Assembly (NCBI RefSeq): GCF_000010405.1
Contig: NC_009465.1
Location: 62,001-126,000, forward strand
Direction of reading: 5' to 3'
Length of the DNA: 64,000 nt
Origin: Candidatus Vesicomyosocius okutanii
GTDB taxonomy: Bacteria; Pseudomonadota; Gammaproteobacteria; PS1; Pseudothioglobaceae
Positions 20,865 to 30,222 of this stretch are shown here, piece after piece (the first letter of the stretch is position 1; each line of letters starts with the position of its first letter). Below the pieces are notes generated by a model. That model was not told the DNA's origin and made no database searches. It saw only the letters and a list, made by a program, of their open reading frames with translations. The translations under genes were made by a program, and so were the position numbers.

Positions 20865-21680
20865 TTATATGCCTCGTAAAAGCTCATTTATACCTATTTT
20901 ATAACGTGTTTTTGCATCAACTTGCTTAACAATCACTGCGCAATAAAGTGAATAAGTGCCATCTTTACTTGGTAGGTTTCCAGGTACAACTACTGAACCA
21001 GCAGGGATACGTCCATATGTGATTTTATTTGTTTTACGATTGAATATTTTTGTGGATTGTCCAATATAGACACCCATTGAAATAACAGCACTTTCTTCAA
21101 TAATCACACCTTCCACTATTTCTGACCTGGCACCGATAAAACAATTATCTTCAATAATTGTTGGACTTGCTTGTAATGGTTCCAATACTCCACCAATACC
21201 AACCCCTCCTGATAGATGTACATTTTTACCGATCTGCGCGCATGACCCCACTGTTGCCCAAGTATCTATCATTGTACCTGAGTCTACATAAGCACCAATA
21301 TTGACATAACTTGGCATCATCACTGTATTTTTAGCAATAAAAGATCCGTATCGCGCACTTGCTGGTGGGACTATACGGATACCTGCTTTATTGAATTCAT
21401 TTATTGACATGTCAGCAAATTTAGAAGGTACTTTATCGAAGTATTGAGTGAATCCACCTTGCATAGGTATATTTTCTTCCAATCTAAAAGATAACAAGAC
21501 TGCTTTTTTCAGCCATTCGTTAACCTTCCAATTACCTATACTTTTTTGTTGTGCAATACGTGCTTTACCAGAATCAAGTAAATGAATAGCATCAGTAACG
21601 GCCTGTTTTACTTTTACATTAACTGTTTGTGGATTAAGATTAGCTCTATCTTCAAAGGCTTTTTCAATAATATCTTTCAT
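20865..21680 (-). CDS. dapD: Tetrahydrodipicolinate N-succinyltransferase
   Basis: 271 residues; a left-handed beta-helix acyltransferase of the succinylase branch of lysine and meso-diaminopimelate synthesis. Hexapeptide repeats run from about 110 to 220, with [31 protein letters not shown] and ARSEIVEG as landmarks. Length and termini fit the E. coli enzyme. lysA, the last step of the pathway, is at 55062-56303; no other dap gene is in the window. Confidence 0.95.
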   Translation of the reverse strand: MKDIIEKAFEDRANLNPQTVNVKVKQAVTDAIHLLDSGKARIAQQKSIGNWKVNEWLKKAVLLSFRLEENIPMQGGFTQYFDKVPSKFADMSINEFNKAGIRIVPPASARYGSFIAKNTVMMPSYVNIGAYVDSGTMIDTWATVGSCAQIGKNVHLSGGVGIGGVLEPLQASPTIIEDNCFIGARSEIVEGVIIEESAVISMGVYIGQSTKIFNRKTNKITYGRIPAGSVVVPGNLPSKDGTYSLYCAVIVKQVDAKTRYKIGINELLRGI

Positions 21681-21841
21681 GTTAGATTCTACTCAAATAA
21701 ATTAAGAATTATATCAGTAATCATGCATTATTGATAAGTGGTGGATTTAAATTGTTGTATTTCTTGATAAAAATTAAGAAAAAATTAAGATTAATGATAT
21801 GATACTTAAAGTATAAAGTTCCTCCTATAAAGAAGCAAGAC

Positions 21842-23236
21842 ATGACAGATAAAAAAATCCAAATAGAAAACTTATATGAAGAGGGTGAGCTGTGGGTGCA
21901 GAACCTAGGAGACAAAACCATTCATGCAAAACGCATGAAGGGAAAATTCCGTAATTTAAAATGGTTAGCTATTTTTGTTTGGTTGCCATTTTTTATGGGT
22001 CCATATCTTACTTGGGACGACAAACAGGCTATTCTATTTGATATAGATAACAGGCAATATCACTTATTTAATATTACCATTTTTCCACAAGACATTTGGA
22101 TGTTGACTATGGTATTGTTATTTTTATCTATTTTGCTTGCAATAATGACCGCTATTTTAGGTCGGATATTTTGTGGTTATTTTTGTTTTCAAACAATTTG
22201 GACAGATATTTTTACTAAAATAGAGCAATGGATTGAAGGTACACCAGTACAACGTCGAAAGTTAGATAAAGAACCAATGAGTTTTAATAAATTTAGACTC
22301 AAATTGGTCAAACACTCTATTTGGATAGCAATTGCACTTTTTTCTGGTATTACTTGGATGTTGTATTTTGGTGTTACTTGGACTAATTATGTTAAGGGTG
22401 ATGTTACCTCTACAACGATGGTCATCACTGCTATTATTTCATTTGGTGCTTATGTATTTGCTGGATTTATGAGAGAGCAAACTTGTTTGTGGATTTGTCC
22501 ATATGCGCGTATTCAGGGGGCTATGGTTGATGAACAGAGTATTTTACCAACTTATGATTATTATCGTGGTGAACGTCGTGGCAGACTTAAAAAAGGTAAG
22601 TTTGTTAAAGGTTTTGGTGATTGTGTTGATTGTCATCAGTGTGTTGCTGTTTGCCCAACAGGTGTTGATATTCGAAAAGGCCAAGAGTATGGTTGTATTA
22701 CTTGTGGGCTATGCATTGATGCTTGTGATTTAGTGATGGAGAAAGTTGGCAAGCCTAAAGGTTTAATTTGCTATACCTCCTTAGCTGAGATGAAATTTAA
22801 TAAGCCAGTTAAGGTGTTTTATAAACGCCCAAGGGTTATTATTTATGCTTCAGTATTATTTTTAGCATTATCAATATTGGTTTATGGTATTTTAAATCTT
22901 GCACCAATGGATTTAAAAGTACTACATGATAGACAACCATTATTTGTACAGCTTTCTGATGGTTCTATTCGCAATAAATACGAACTTAAAGTTATGAATA
23001 AGACAAATAAAATTATGCCAATTAGTATCAGTTTTAGCAGTAAAATTAAAAATCTAAAATCTAAAAAATCGTTCAAGACAGTGATGATTCCAAGTGGTAA
23101 TGTTAAATCTATTTATGTTTATTTAATAGCTTTAGAAAGTGATGTAGGTTCTGATAATAACGTTATATTTGTGGTTAAAAGCGAACAGGTTACTTTAGAA
23201 TATAAAACTTTATTTTTCACGCCTAAGAGTATATGA
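21842..23236 (+). CDS. ccoG: Cytochrome c oxidase accessory protein CcoG (RdxA/FixG)
   Basis: 464 residues with about five transmembrane segments and two 4Fe-4S clusters of ferredoxin type (CVDCHQCVAVCP and CITCGLCIDAC, near 260-298). A third cysteine motif is in CLWICPYARIQ near 215. An Ig-like C-terminal domain ends the protein. CcoG proteins take part in copper delivery to cbb3-type oxidase, likely as Cu(II) reductases. It is followed by ccoH with an ATGA overlap. The oxidase subunits ccoNOP are not in this window. Confidence 0.92.
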   Translation: MTDKKIQIENLYEEGELWVQNLGDKTIHAKRMKGKFRNLKWLAIFVWLPFFMGPYLTWDDKQAILFDIDNRQYHLFNITIFPQDIWMLTMVLLFLSILLAIMTAILGRIFCGYFCFQTIWTDIFTKIEQWIEGTPVQRRKLDKEPMSFNKFRLKLVKHSIWIAIALFSGITWMLYFGVTWTNYVKGDVTSTTMVITAIISFGAYVFAGFMREQTCLWICPYARIQGAMVDEQSILPTYDYYRGERRGRLKKGKFVKGFGDCVDCHQCVAVCPTGVDIRKGQEYGCITCGLCIDACDLVMEKVGKPKGLICYTSLAEMKFNKPVKVFYKRPRVIIYASVLFLALSILVYGILNLAPMDLKVLHDRQPLFVQLSDGSIRNKYELKVMNKTNKIMPISISFSSKIKNLKSKKSFKTVMIPSGNVKSIYVYLIALESDVGSDNNVIFVVKSEQVTLEYKTLFFTPKSI

Positions 23237-23715
23237 TGAGTATTCATAGAAGCCCAATCATGATGGTTATGTTAATGCTTTTTATCATTTTAGTGGGCGC
23301 AACTGTTTATCGAATTATTATTGCACTTGAAACTCATCCAGGATTGGTGGTAGAAGATGCGTATTCAAGTGGTCAACGCTATGCAATAACATTAAATCAT
23401 AAAAATCAATTAGCACAGCTTGGCTGGGCATTAAATCTTGTTACTCCAGAAGCAGTGAGTCATAATATTAAACAAATTTACACGGTTAATAGCACACAGC
23501 ATGGTAAGGCTTTGTCAGATGCTTTGGTTACAGCATATTTTTATCGTCCTTTAGAAAAAGTACACGATTTTTCTATTAATATGTTATTTCGTCAAGGAAT
23601 TGATAAATATCAAGCGTATATAATATTACCTTTAAAAGGACGCTGGGATTTGGTAGTTGAAGTGGTTAAAGAGGGGTTGGTACAAAGAGTTTCTAAAAAA
23701 CTATTTGCTCAATAG
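23233..23715 (+). CDS. ccoH: FixH/CcoH-family cbb3 oxidase assembly protein
   Basis: 160 residues: one N-terminal transmembrane segment (about 9-28), then a small periplasmic domain. The pattern of GLVVEDAYSSGQRY near 38-51 and RWDLVVEV near the end is typical of FixH. It overlaps ccoG by 4 bases, which is the usual order. Two ATGs are in tandem at 23233 and 23236; either could start the protein. It probably helps assemble the cbb3 terminal oxidase, a high-affinity enzyme suited to low oxygen. Confidence 0.82.
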   Translation: MMSIHRSPIMMVMLMLFIILVGATVYRIIIALETHPGLVVEDAYSSGQRYAITLNHKNQLAQLGWALNLVTPEAVSHNIKQIYTVNSTQHGKALSDALVTAYFYRPLEKVHDFSINMLFRQGIDKYQAYIILPLKGRWDLVVEVVKEGLVQRVSKKLFAQ

Positions 23716-24106
23716 TTTTAATTTTCTTAGGTTTGTGATTAGTTAAGAGATTCTTCTTTTAAATCCTTTTAATAAAAACCTTAGAAGATGGAATTCATAA
23801 TAATATGTATTATTATGGTTGATTTACATTTATAAATTATCGCTATTTGTTCTTATTAGTGTAGTTTTTTTGCTATTTTTTTTTATTCAAAACGATATAT
23901 AATTTATCAACACTTTTTTATTGTTACCAATATGATAACTCAATAATTCTTTCAATAGCAACAATTTTATTAAGATTGTTGCTATTGAAAATAAATACAA
24001 CTAAAATACTATTATCGCTGTTGTTAGCTATGACAATTATAGTAACAATAACAAAGGAAATAAGTGGGATCTATCCTTTATACGATCTTCCTTTTACTTG
24101 TTATAA
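23716..24106. other. Spacer between convergent ccoH and znuC
   Basis: 391 AT-rich bases. The only clear structure is the 16-bp hairpin at 23950-23990. No ORF. Confidence 0.5.
23950..23990. terminator. Perfect 16-bp hairpin, possible bidirectional terminator
   Basis: Arms at 23950-23965 and 23975-23990 with a 9-nt loop. It lies between convergent genes but 235 bp after ccoH and 117 bp after znuC, and no T-run follows it on the plus strand. It could also be an RNA stability element or a protein site. Confidence 0.45.
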
Positions 24107-24826
24107 TTAATACTTATGTTCATGATTATGATGATGTTCATAAGTAGCCATTAGTTCATCTATTTGGTCAGCAAATAAATTATTAAATTGCGCATCTTTT
24201 AAAATAGTATATGGCTTCCCTATACAACAAATATGATGGTATAGGCATAAGACTTGGGTTGATTCTTTCATTACTCTATGAAGGTCGTGTGATACCATGA
24301 GTACAGCACAATTTTGTTGTTTATGAATATCTTGAATGAGTTTATATAGATGCATTTGACCACTTACATCAAGGTTTTGAGTAGGCTCATCAAGGATTAA
24401 GACATTTGGCTTTGCAAGTAAGGCACGTGTCAATAATACGCGTTGTATTTCACCACCAGATAAATTTTTTAATGCTAAATGTAGTAATGTTTCAATACCT
24501 GTGAGTGTGGTTGTATCTTTTAAAAACTTGGCGTCAATTTTTTGGTTAAGTTTGAGAAAATCAATCACTGAAATTGGAATAAACTCATTAGGAATGAATT
24601 TTTGTGGTGTGTAGCTTAGTCTGATATGTTTAGATTTTTTAATCTTGCCATTGTCAGGAGTAATAAGACCAAGTAGAATTTTAATTAATGAGCTTTTTCC
24701 AGCACCATTTGGTCCAATTAAGGTAATGAATTCTCCTATTTTTAATTCAAAGTTAACGTCATCAAGCACCTTTTTACCATGATGGCTAAGACTGATATGA
24801 TTTGCACTAATAAGGATTTCTGACAT
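24107..24826 (-). CDS. znuC: Zinc ABC transporter ATPase ZnuC
   Basis: 239 residues with Walker A GPNGAGKSS near 38-46, the signature LSGGEIQR near 122, Walker B VLILDEPT near 141, and an H-loop SHD near 173. The C-terminus is His-rich (EHHHNHEH), as in ZnuC. The family powers zinc import with ZnuB (permease) and ZnuA (binding protein). Neither partner is adjacent: the downstream side is empty and polA is divergent, so they must be elsewhere or lost. A palindrome at 24859 may be the operator. Confidence 0.85.
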   Translation of the reverse strand: MSEILISANHISLSHHGKKVLDDVNFELKIGEFITLIGPNGAGKSSLIKILLGLITPDNGKIKKSKHIRLSYTPQKFIPNEFIPISVIDFLKLNQKIDAKFLKDTTTLTGIETLLHLALKNLSGGEIQRVLLTRALLAKPNVLILDEPTQNLDVSGQMHLYKLIQDIHKQQNCAVLMVSHDLHRVMKESTQVLCLYHHICCIGKPYTILKDAQFNNLFADQIDELMATYEHHHNHEHKY

Positions 24827-24858
24827 GGGATAATAAGGATTACTGACTAGTTTTTATT

Positions 24859-24870
24859 TTATACGTATAA
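24859..24870. promoter_or_regulatory. 12-bp palindrome in the znuC-polA divergent region
   Basis: TTATACGTATAA, 33 bp upstream of the znuC start. Its core resembles the TTATA-n-TATAA centre of Zur boxes but with an even spacer. It could equally be part of a -10 element. Confidence 0.25.
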
Positions 24871-24917
24871 TCCTACAACTGTGTTTATGTTTAAAAATTG
24901 ATAAAACATGGAACTTT

Positions 24918-27647
24918 ATGCCACATAAACTAATTTTAATGGATGGCTCTGCTTTTTTATTCAGAGCTTATTTTTCTACGTTAAAGCAGAATTTAACCAA
25001 TCAAAATGGGTTTCCTACAGGTGCCATGTTTGGTGTTATTAATGCTATGAAAAGTCTTCAAAGGAAGTACCAGGAGGCTAGAATAATTATTATATTTGAT
25101 GCTAGAGGTAAAAATTTTAGGCATAATATTTACCCACAATACAAAGCGAATAGAAAACCAATTGATGGTGGATTGGTAGTACAAATTGAACCTTTATATG
25201 AGATGATTCAAGCCATGGGTATTCATTTTATATGTGTGTCTAAGGTTGAGGCAGATGATGTAATTGCTACTTTAAGCTGTTGCGCTAATCAAAATAATAT
25301 TAAGACTATTATTGCGAGTGGAGATAAAGATTTAATGCAGTTAGTGGGTACGAATATTTCGCAATTAAATATGAAGGGTGTTTTACATGATCGCCAAAGT
25401 GTGATTGAAAAGATTGGTGTTGCACCAGAGAAAATTTTAGATTTTTTAGCTTTGACTGGTGATAGTGCAGATAATATTCCTGGTGTACCTAGTGTTGGTC
25501 CTAAAACAGCTATTAAATGGCTACAAATTTATAGTGATATTTTAGGAATTAAGGAAAATGCAATGCAGATTAAAGGAAAAGTGGGTGAAAAACTACGTGA
25601 TAATTTTGATCTTTTAGATTTATCTTATCAACTAGTTAAGCTTAAATTTGATGTAGTGTTGCCTTGTAATATTTTAGATGATGAGCCAGTAAAAAATATT
25701 GATAAATTGGCTAATTTATATCAGCAGTATGGTTTTTTTATGTGGTTAAAGCAATTAGATAATGTGTCTGTACTAAAGCAAAAAAGTATCCAGGTTATTG
25801 GAACAGATACAGGAGTTAATAATTCGGTTGATATTCTTAAAGGTTATTCACAGATATTAGTACTAGATTTGGATATATTTAATACAATGGTTAGTCGTCT
25901 TAAAATCTTAAAGACATTTGTGTTTAGTTTAAAAGCTACTTCGTTAGATTATATGAATGCTTCTATTGTTGGTTGGGTATTTTTAATTGATAAGGATAGT
26001 TTTTATGTGCCTGTTAATCATGATTATATAGATGCGCCAAAGCAGTTGAATTTTAATGATGTGCTTAATCAACTAAAACCAATTTTAGAAGATGTGTCTA
26101 TTAGTAAAATTGGACAAAATTTAAAATATGATGCACATATTTTATCTAATTATAAAATTGATTTGCAAGGCATTAGTGATGATGTTATAGTGAAGTCTTA
26201 TTGTTTAAATTCAGTTGCTACAAGGCATAATATGAATGATTTGAGTGAATATTATTTAAATTATCAAACCATTAATTTTGTTGATATATTAGGTAAAGGT
26301 AAAAAACAAGTTACTTTTAATCAAGTTAATGTAGAAATTGCTCTTCTTTATGTTTGTGAAAATGTGATAATAACAAGTTTATTAAATCATATGCTAGATG
26401 AAGAAATTGCTCAATATCCTAGATTAGTTAAATTATATCAAAACCTAGAATTGCCATTGATTAAAGTTTTATTGTGTATGGAGCGTAATGGTGTTGAATT
26501 AGATGTGAATATACTAAGTACTCAGCAGTTAGATATTACGCAACAAATGGAGGATATTAAGAATCAAGTATTTGAACTGGCAGATAATGTGTTTAACCTT
26601 GAATCTCCTAAACAAATCCAACGAATTTTATTTGAGTCTAAAGGTTTAGGTCTAATTCCTTTGAGAAAAACTCCTAAAGGTGTACCATCTACTAATGAGG
26701 AAGCTTTAAAACTTTTAGACCATCCGGTGGTAGATTTAATATTAAGTTATCGAACATTAGCTAAACTTAATTCTACTTATCTTGAAGTACTTCCTAGGAA
26801 GATTGATTTAAATACGCATAGACTTCATACTTCTTATAATCAGGTAGTAACTGCTACAGGTCGGTTATCATCAAGCAATCCAAATTTGCAAAATATTCCT
26901 ATTTTCTCTGAACAAGGTTCGTGTATTCGTGGTGCATTTATTACAGGTAAAGGCAATGTTATTATTTCCGCTGATTACTCACAGATTGAATTAAGGATTA
27001 TGACACAATTATCCAAAGATCAAAACTTATTAGAAGCTTTTAATAATGATAAAGATGTACATAGCGAAACGGCATCAACTATGTTTAATATACCAATTGA
27101 TGAAGTAACATCAGAATATCGTAGGCGCGCCAAAGCGATTAATTTTGGTCTGATTTATGGTATGAGTGCATATGGATTAGCAAAACAAATTGGTGTATCT
27201 AGAACCAAAGCAAAACAATATATGGATACTTATTTTGATAACTATCCTAGTGTTCTATATTACATGGACAATATCAAAGAAATTGCAAAAGTACAAGGTT
27301 ATGTTGAAACTATTATGGGTAGACGTTTGTATTTACCACAAATTAATGCCAAAAATAAGATGTTACAACAACATGCACTTAGAACTGCTATTAATGCTCC
27401 TATGCAAGGTTCTTCAGCAGATATCATTAAAAAATCCATGTTTGATGTTTACACATGGATTGGACAAGATAATCCAGATATTAGAATGATTATGCAAGTA
27501 CATGATGAGTTGGTATTTGAGGTAAGTGCGTCAAAAGCTGATGAATTTTCCCGTAAGATACAAGCTTTAATGTCAAATACTTATTTATTGGATATTCCTC
27601 TTAAAGTAGATGTAGGAATTGGTAACTCTTGGAAAGAGGCACATTAA
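24918..27647 (+). CDS. polA: DNA polymerase I with degenerate 3'-5' exonuclease site
   Basis: 909 residues in the usual order. A 5' nuclease domain (1 to about 270) has EADDV and GDKDL acids. A 3'-5' exonuclease-like domain spans about 310-495. The family-A polymerase has motif A ADYSQIELR at 685-693, motif B RRAKAINFGLIYG at 736-748 and motif C VHDEL at 861-865. Polymerase and 5' nuclease sites look intact. In the exonuclease domain the metal ligands equivalent to E. coli D355, E357 and D501 are S337, K339 and N482; only D405 (D424) and Y478 (Y497) remain. Proofreading is therefore probably lost. Role: Okazaki-fragment maturation and repair synthesis. Confidence 0.95.
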   Translation: MPHKLILMDGSAFLFRAYFSTLKQNLTNQNGFPTGAMFGVINAMKSLQRKYQEARIIIIFDARGKNFRHNIYPQYKANRKPIDGGLVVQIEPLYEMIQAMGIHFICVSKVEADDVIATLSCCANQNNIKTIIASGDKDLMQLVGTNISQLNMKGVLHDRQSVIEKIGVAPEKILDFLALTGDSADNIPGVPSVGPKTAIKWLQIYSDILGIKENAMQIKGKVGEKLRDNFDLLDLSYQLVKLKFDVVLPCNILDDEPVKNIDKLANLYQQYGFFMWLKQLDNVSVLKQKSIQVIGTDTGVNNSVDILKGYSQILVLDLDIFNTMVSRLKILKTFVFSLKATSLDYMNASIVGWVFLIDKDSFYVPVNHDYIDAPKQLNFNDVLNQLKPILEDVSISKIGQNLKYDAHILSNYKIDLQGISDDVIVKSYCLNSVATRHNMNDLSEYYLNYQTINFVDILGKGKKQVTFNQVNVEIALLYVCENVIITSLLNHMLDEEIAQYPRLVKLYQNLELPLIKVLLCMERNGVELDVNILSTQQLDITQQMEDIKNQVFELADNVFNLESPKQIQRILFESKGLGLIPLRKTPKGVPSTNEEALKLLDHPVVDLILSYRTLAKLNSTYLEVLPRKIDLNTHRLHTSYNQVVTATGRLSSSNPNLQNIPIFSEQGSCIRGAFITGKGNVIISADYSQIELRIMTQLSKDQNLLEAFNNDKDVHSETASTMFNIPIDEVTSEYRRRAKAINFGLIYGMSAYGLAKQIGVSRTKAKQYMDTYFDNYPSVLYYMDNIKEIAKVQGYVETIMGRRLYLPQINAKNKMLQQHALRTAINAPMQGSSADIIKKSMFDVYTWIGQDNPDIRMIMQVHDELVFEVSASKADEFSRKIQALMSNTYLLDIPLKVDVGIGNSWKEAH

Positions 27648-28503
27648 TGATTTAACTTACAAATTTTATTTTGTGATGTTATTTCTTGATTTTAATCAGT
27701 TATTTAGACTCCTTTGTAAAAAAGATGTCTTGAAAAATAAAAATTTTCCAATCCTAGATTTAGAGTTGGCATTAAAAAAGCAAAAAATAATTGTATTTTG
27801 GTAGAGTGTAGAGAAATACATATTATGGGTCGATTATTACTTTTGTAATGTCAAAAATGACAATGAGTATAACAATCGATATCACTAAATATTATTGATA
27901 AAGTTAATAAAATTATATATAGTAATCTTTGGATTATTATATTAAAAAAGAATTAGATCTGTATGTAAAAAATAGGTATATTTAAATTTTTTTTAGATAT
28001 ATTACAGTATATTAAATATATTAGCATTATATAGGTGTGTGATAAATTAGACGTTTAACATTTTATTTTAAAGAGTTAATTGTATAAAAATAGTAAATTG
28101 ACTTATTTTTAAATCAAATAATTATCCTAATTTAGAAGGTGAATTTTTAGGGTTAGATATCGAAAAGGTTTTGAGATAAAAAAGATAATTATCATTCACA
28201 AGAATGATAGTTTTACGTTAAAGAAATAGAAATATATATAAAATCAATTTAAATAACTTTAAAAATATAAATAATTTTTGCTTAAATTGGTATCTATCTA
28301 TTTGTATATTGAGGATTTTTTCTATTTTATGTCTTATTTTTTCTATTTTATGTCTTATTTTTTTTGTAGTTTATCTAATGTTTATAATGCATAATATTGG
28401 AAGAATTAGTTACAGTTTTTAAATCTAACACATAAAATAGAATTTATAGTACAAGAATACTGAAGCGATTGATTTTTGCATTTAGAAAATACAGAAGATA
28501 ATT
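27648..28503. other. Long gene-free spacer between polA and argS
   Basis: 856 bases at very high AT. No recognisable gene or remnant. It has a small hairpin at 28190-28209 followed by GTTTT and a 21-nt direct repeat at 28321-28362. It may be a fully eroded gene. Confidence 0.5.
28321..28362. repeat. 21-nt tandem direct repeat, two copies
   Basis: Two exact adjacent copies of a T-rich 21-mer beginning TCTATTTTATG, 140 bp before argS. Probably slippage. Confidence 0.85.
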
Positions 28504-30222
28504 ATGAAACAACTATTACAACAATTGTTAGTACAATCTTTAGAAGTATTGATGGACAATAATATACTTGAAAGTATGCCTGAGAATATTCGTGTTGATC
28601 ATTCTAAAGATAAAGCTCAAGGAGATTTTGCTTCTAATATTGCGATGTTATTGTCTGAACAAGCACAGTGTTCTTCTAAAGTATTGGCACAAAAAATTAA
28701 AGCTAATTTTCCAGATTCTGTTGATGTGGAAAAGATTGAGATTGTAGGTCCTGGTTTTATTAATTTTTTTATGTCACAGAGTTCAAACGCTTTAGTGGTG
28801 GAGGATATTATTAAGCAAGGTGGAAATTATGGTTTGTCTAATATTGGTATGGGGCAACGAGTTTTGTTGGAATTTGTCTCTGCTAATCCAACAGGTCCAC
28901 TTCATGTAGGACATGGTCGTGGTGTAGCGTATGGTGCAGCGGTTGCTCATCTTCTACGTGCAGTAGGTTTTGAAGTTGATTGTGAATATTATGTGAATGA
29001 TGCGGGTCGGCAGATGGATATTTTGGCGATTTCGGTTTATTTACGCTATGTTGAAACTGAACAATTTCCAGATAACTGCTATAAAGGGGATTATATTTTT
29101 GATATTGCTAAAAAAATTAGTGGTGTCAAAAAACTTGATATTTTTACTAATACTTGTAAAGATACTTCCGAATGGAAGGTCCAGAAAAATAGTATCGATA
29201 AGGAAAGATATATTGATGATTTGATTGCTAATTGTAAGCTCCAATTAGGAAGTGATTATAGAAAAGTCTTTGATTTTGCGATTAATAGTATTTTGAGTGA
29301 TATTAAGATTGATTTAGCTGATTTTGGTGTTGAATATCATCAGTGGTTTTCTGAACAGTCTTTAGTGGATAGTGGCTTGAGTGAAGAAATTGTTAAAAAA
29401 TTACAAGACTTAGGATATATTTATGAAAAAGAAGGTGCTCTTTGGTTTAGAACCACTGATTTTGGTGATGATTTAGACCGTGTTGTAGTTCGTGATAATG
29501 GAATACATACTTATTTTTCCTATGATATTGCTTATCATCTTGGAAAGTTTGAACGTGGTTATGATAGGATTATCAATATTTGGGGCGCTGACCACCATGG
29601 TTATATTGCAAGGGTTAAGGCATCAATTAAGGCGCTTAATTACAATCCTGATAAGTTGGAAATCTTATTGGTACAGTTTGTTAACCTTTTTAGGGATGGT
29701 AAAAAGGTTTCCATGTCAACCCGTAGTGGTTCATTTATTACTTTAAAAGAATTGCGTGAAGAAGTGGGTAATGATGTAGTACGTTTTTTTTATATTTTGC
29801 GTAAATCAACACAACATATGGATTTTAACCTAGATTTAGCTAAATCAAAAAGTAATGAAAATCCAGTATTTTACATTCAATATGCTTATGTACGTATTTG
29901 TTCAGTTTTAAAACAAGGTATGCCTTTTATGGCAGATATTGATTTATTGGTATTAAATAATGAGTTAGAAACTTTATTAATTAAAGAACTTAATCGCTAT
30001 AAAGATATCTTACAATCATCTGCACTTAATTATGAGCCACACGTATTAGCTTGTTATTTACGTAAATTAGCTGGCTATTTTCACAGTTATTATAATAACT
30101 GTGAGTTTTTGGTAGATGATGATAAATTGAGAAATTCAAGGTTATTGCTAATTACAGCAGTTCAGCAAATATTGGCGAATGGTTTAAATTTATTGGGAAT
30201 TAGCACACCTAATTCAATGTGA
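28504..30222 (+). CDS. argS: Arginyl-tRNA synthetase
   Basis: 572 residues. A class I synthetase with the N-terminal additional domain (1 to about 115), the HIGH-like motif HVGHGRG near 135-141 in [14 protein letters not shown], and the KMSKS-like segment KVSMSTRSG near 402-410. The C-terminal DALR anticodon-binding domain covers about the last 120 residues. It charges tRNA-Arg. The stop codon overlaps the GTG start of the following helicase-nuclease gene by 4 bases. Confidence 0.95.
   Translation: MKQLLQQLLVQSLEVLMDNNILESMPENIRVDHSKDKAQGDFASNIAMLLSEQAQCSSKVLAQKIKANFPDSVDVEKIEIVGPGFINFFMSQSSNALVVEDIIKQGGNYGLSNIGMGQRVLLEFVSANPTGPLHVGHGRGVAYGAAVAHLLRAVGFEVDCEYYVNDAGRQMDILAISVYLRYVETEQFPDNCYKGDYIFDIAKKISGVKKLDIFTNTCKDTSEWKVQKNSIDKERYIDDLIANCKLQLGSDYRKVFDFAINSILSDIKIDLADFGVEYHQWFSEQSLVDSGLSEEIVKKLQDLGYIYEKEGALWFRTTDFGDDLDRVVVRDNGIHTYFSYDIAYHLGKFERGYDRIINIWGADHHGYIARVKASIKALNYNPDKLEILLVQFVNLFRDGKKVSMSTRSGSFITLKELREEVGNDVVRFFYILRKSTQHMDFNLDLAKSKSNENPVFYIQYAYVRICSVLKQGMPFMADIDLLVLNNELETLLIKELNRYKDILQSSALNYEPHVLACYLRKLAGYFHSYYNNCEFLVDDDKLRNSRLLLITAVQQILANGLNLLGISTPNSM

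Noticed and set aside
27648..28503. A structural RNA gene (tmRNA, RNase P RNA or 6S RNA)
   Set aside because: None of the conserved sequence blocks of these RNAs is seen, and the GC content is too low for their stems.
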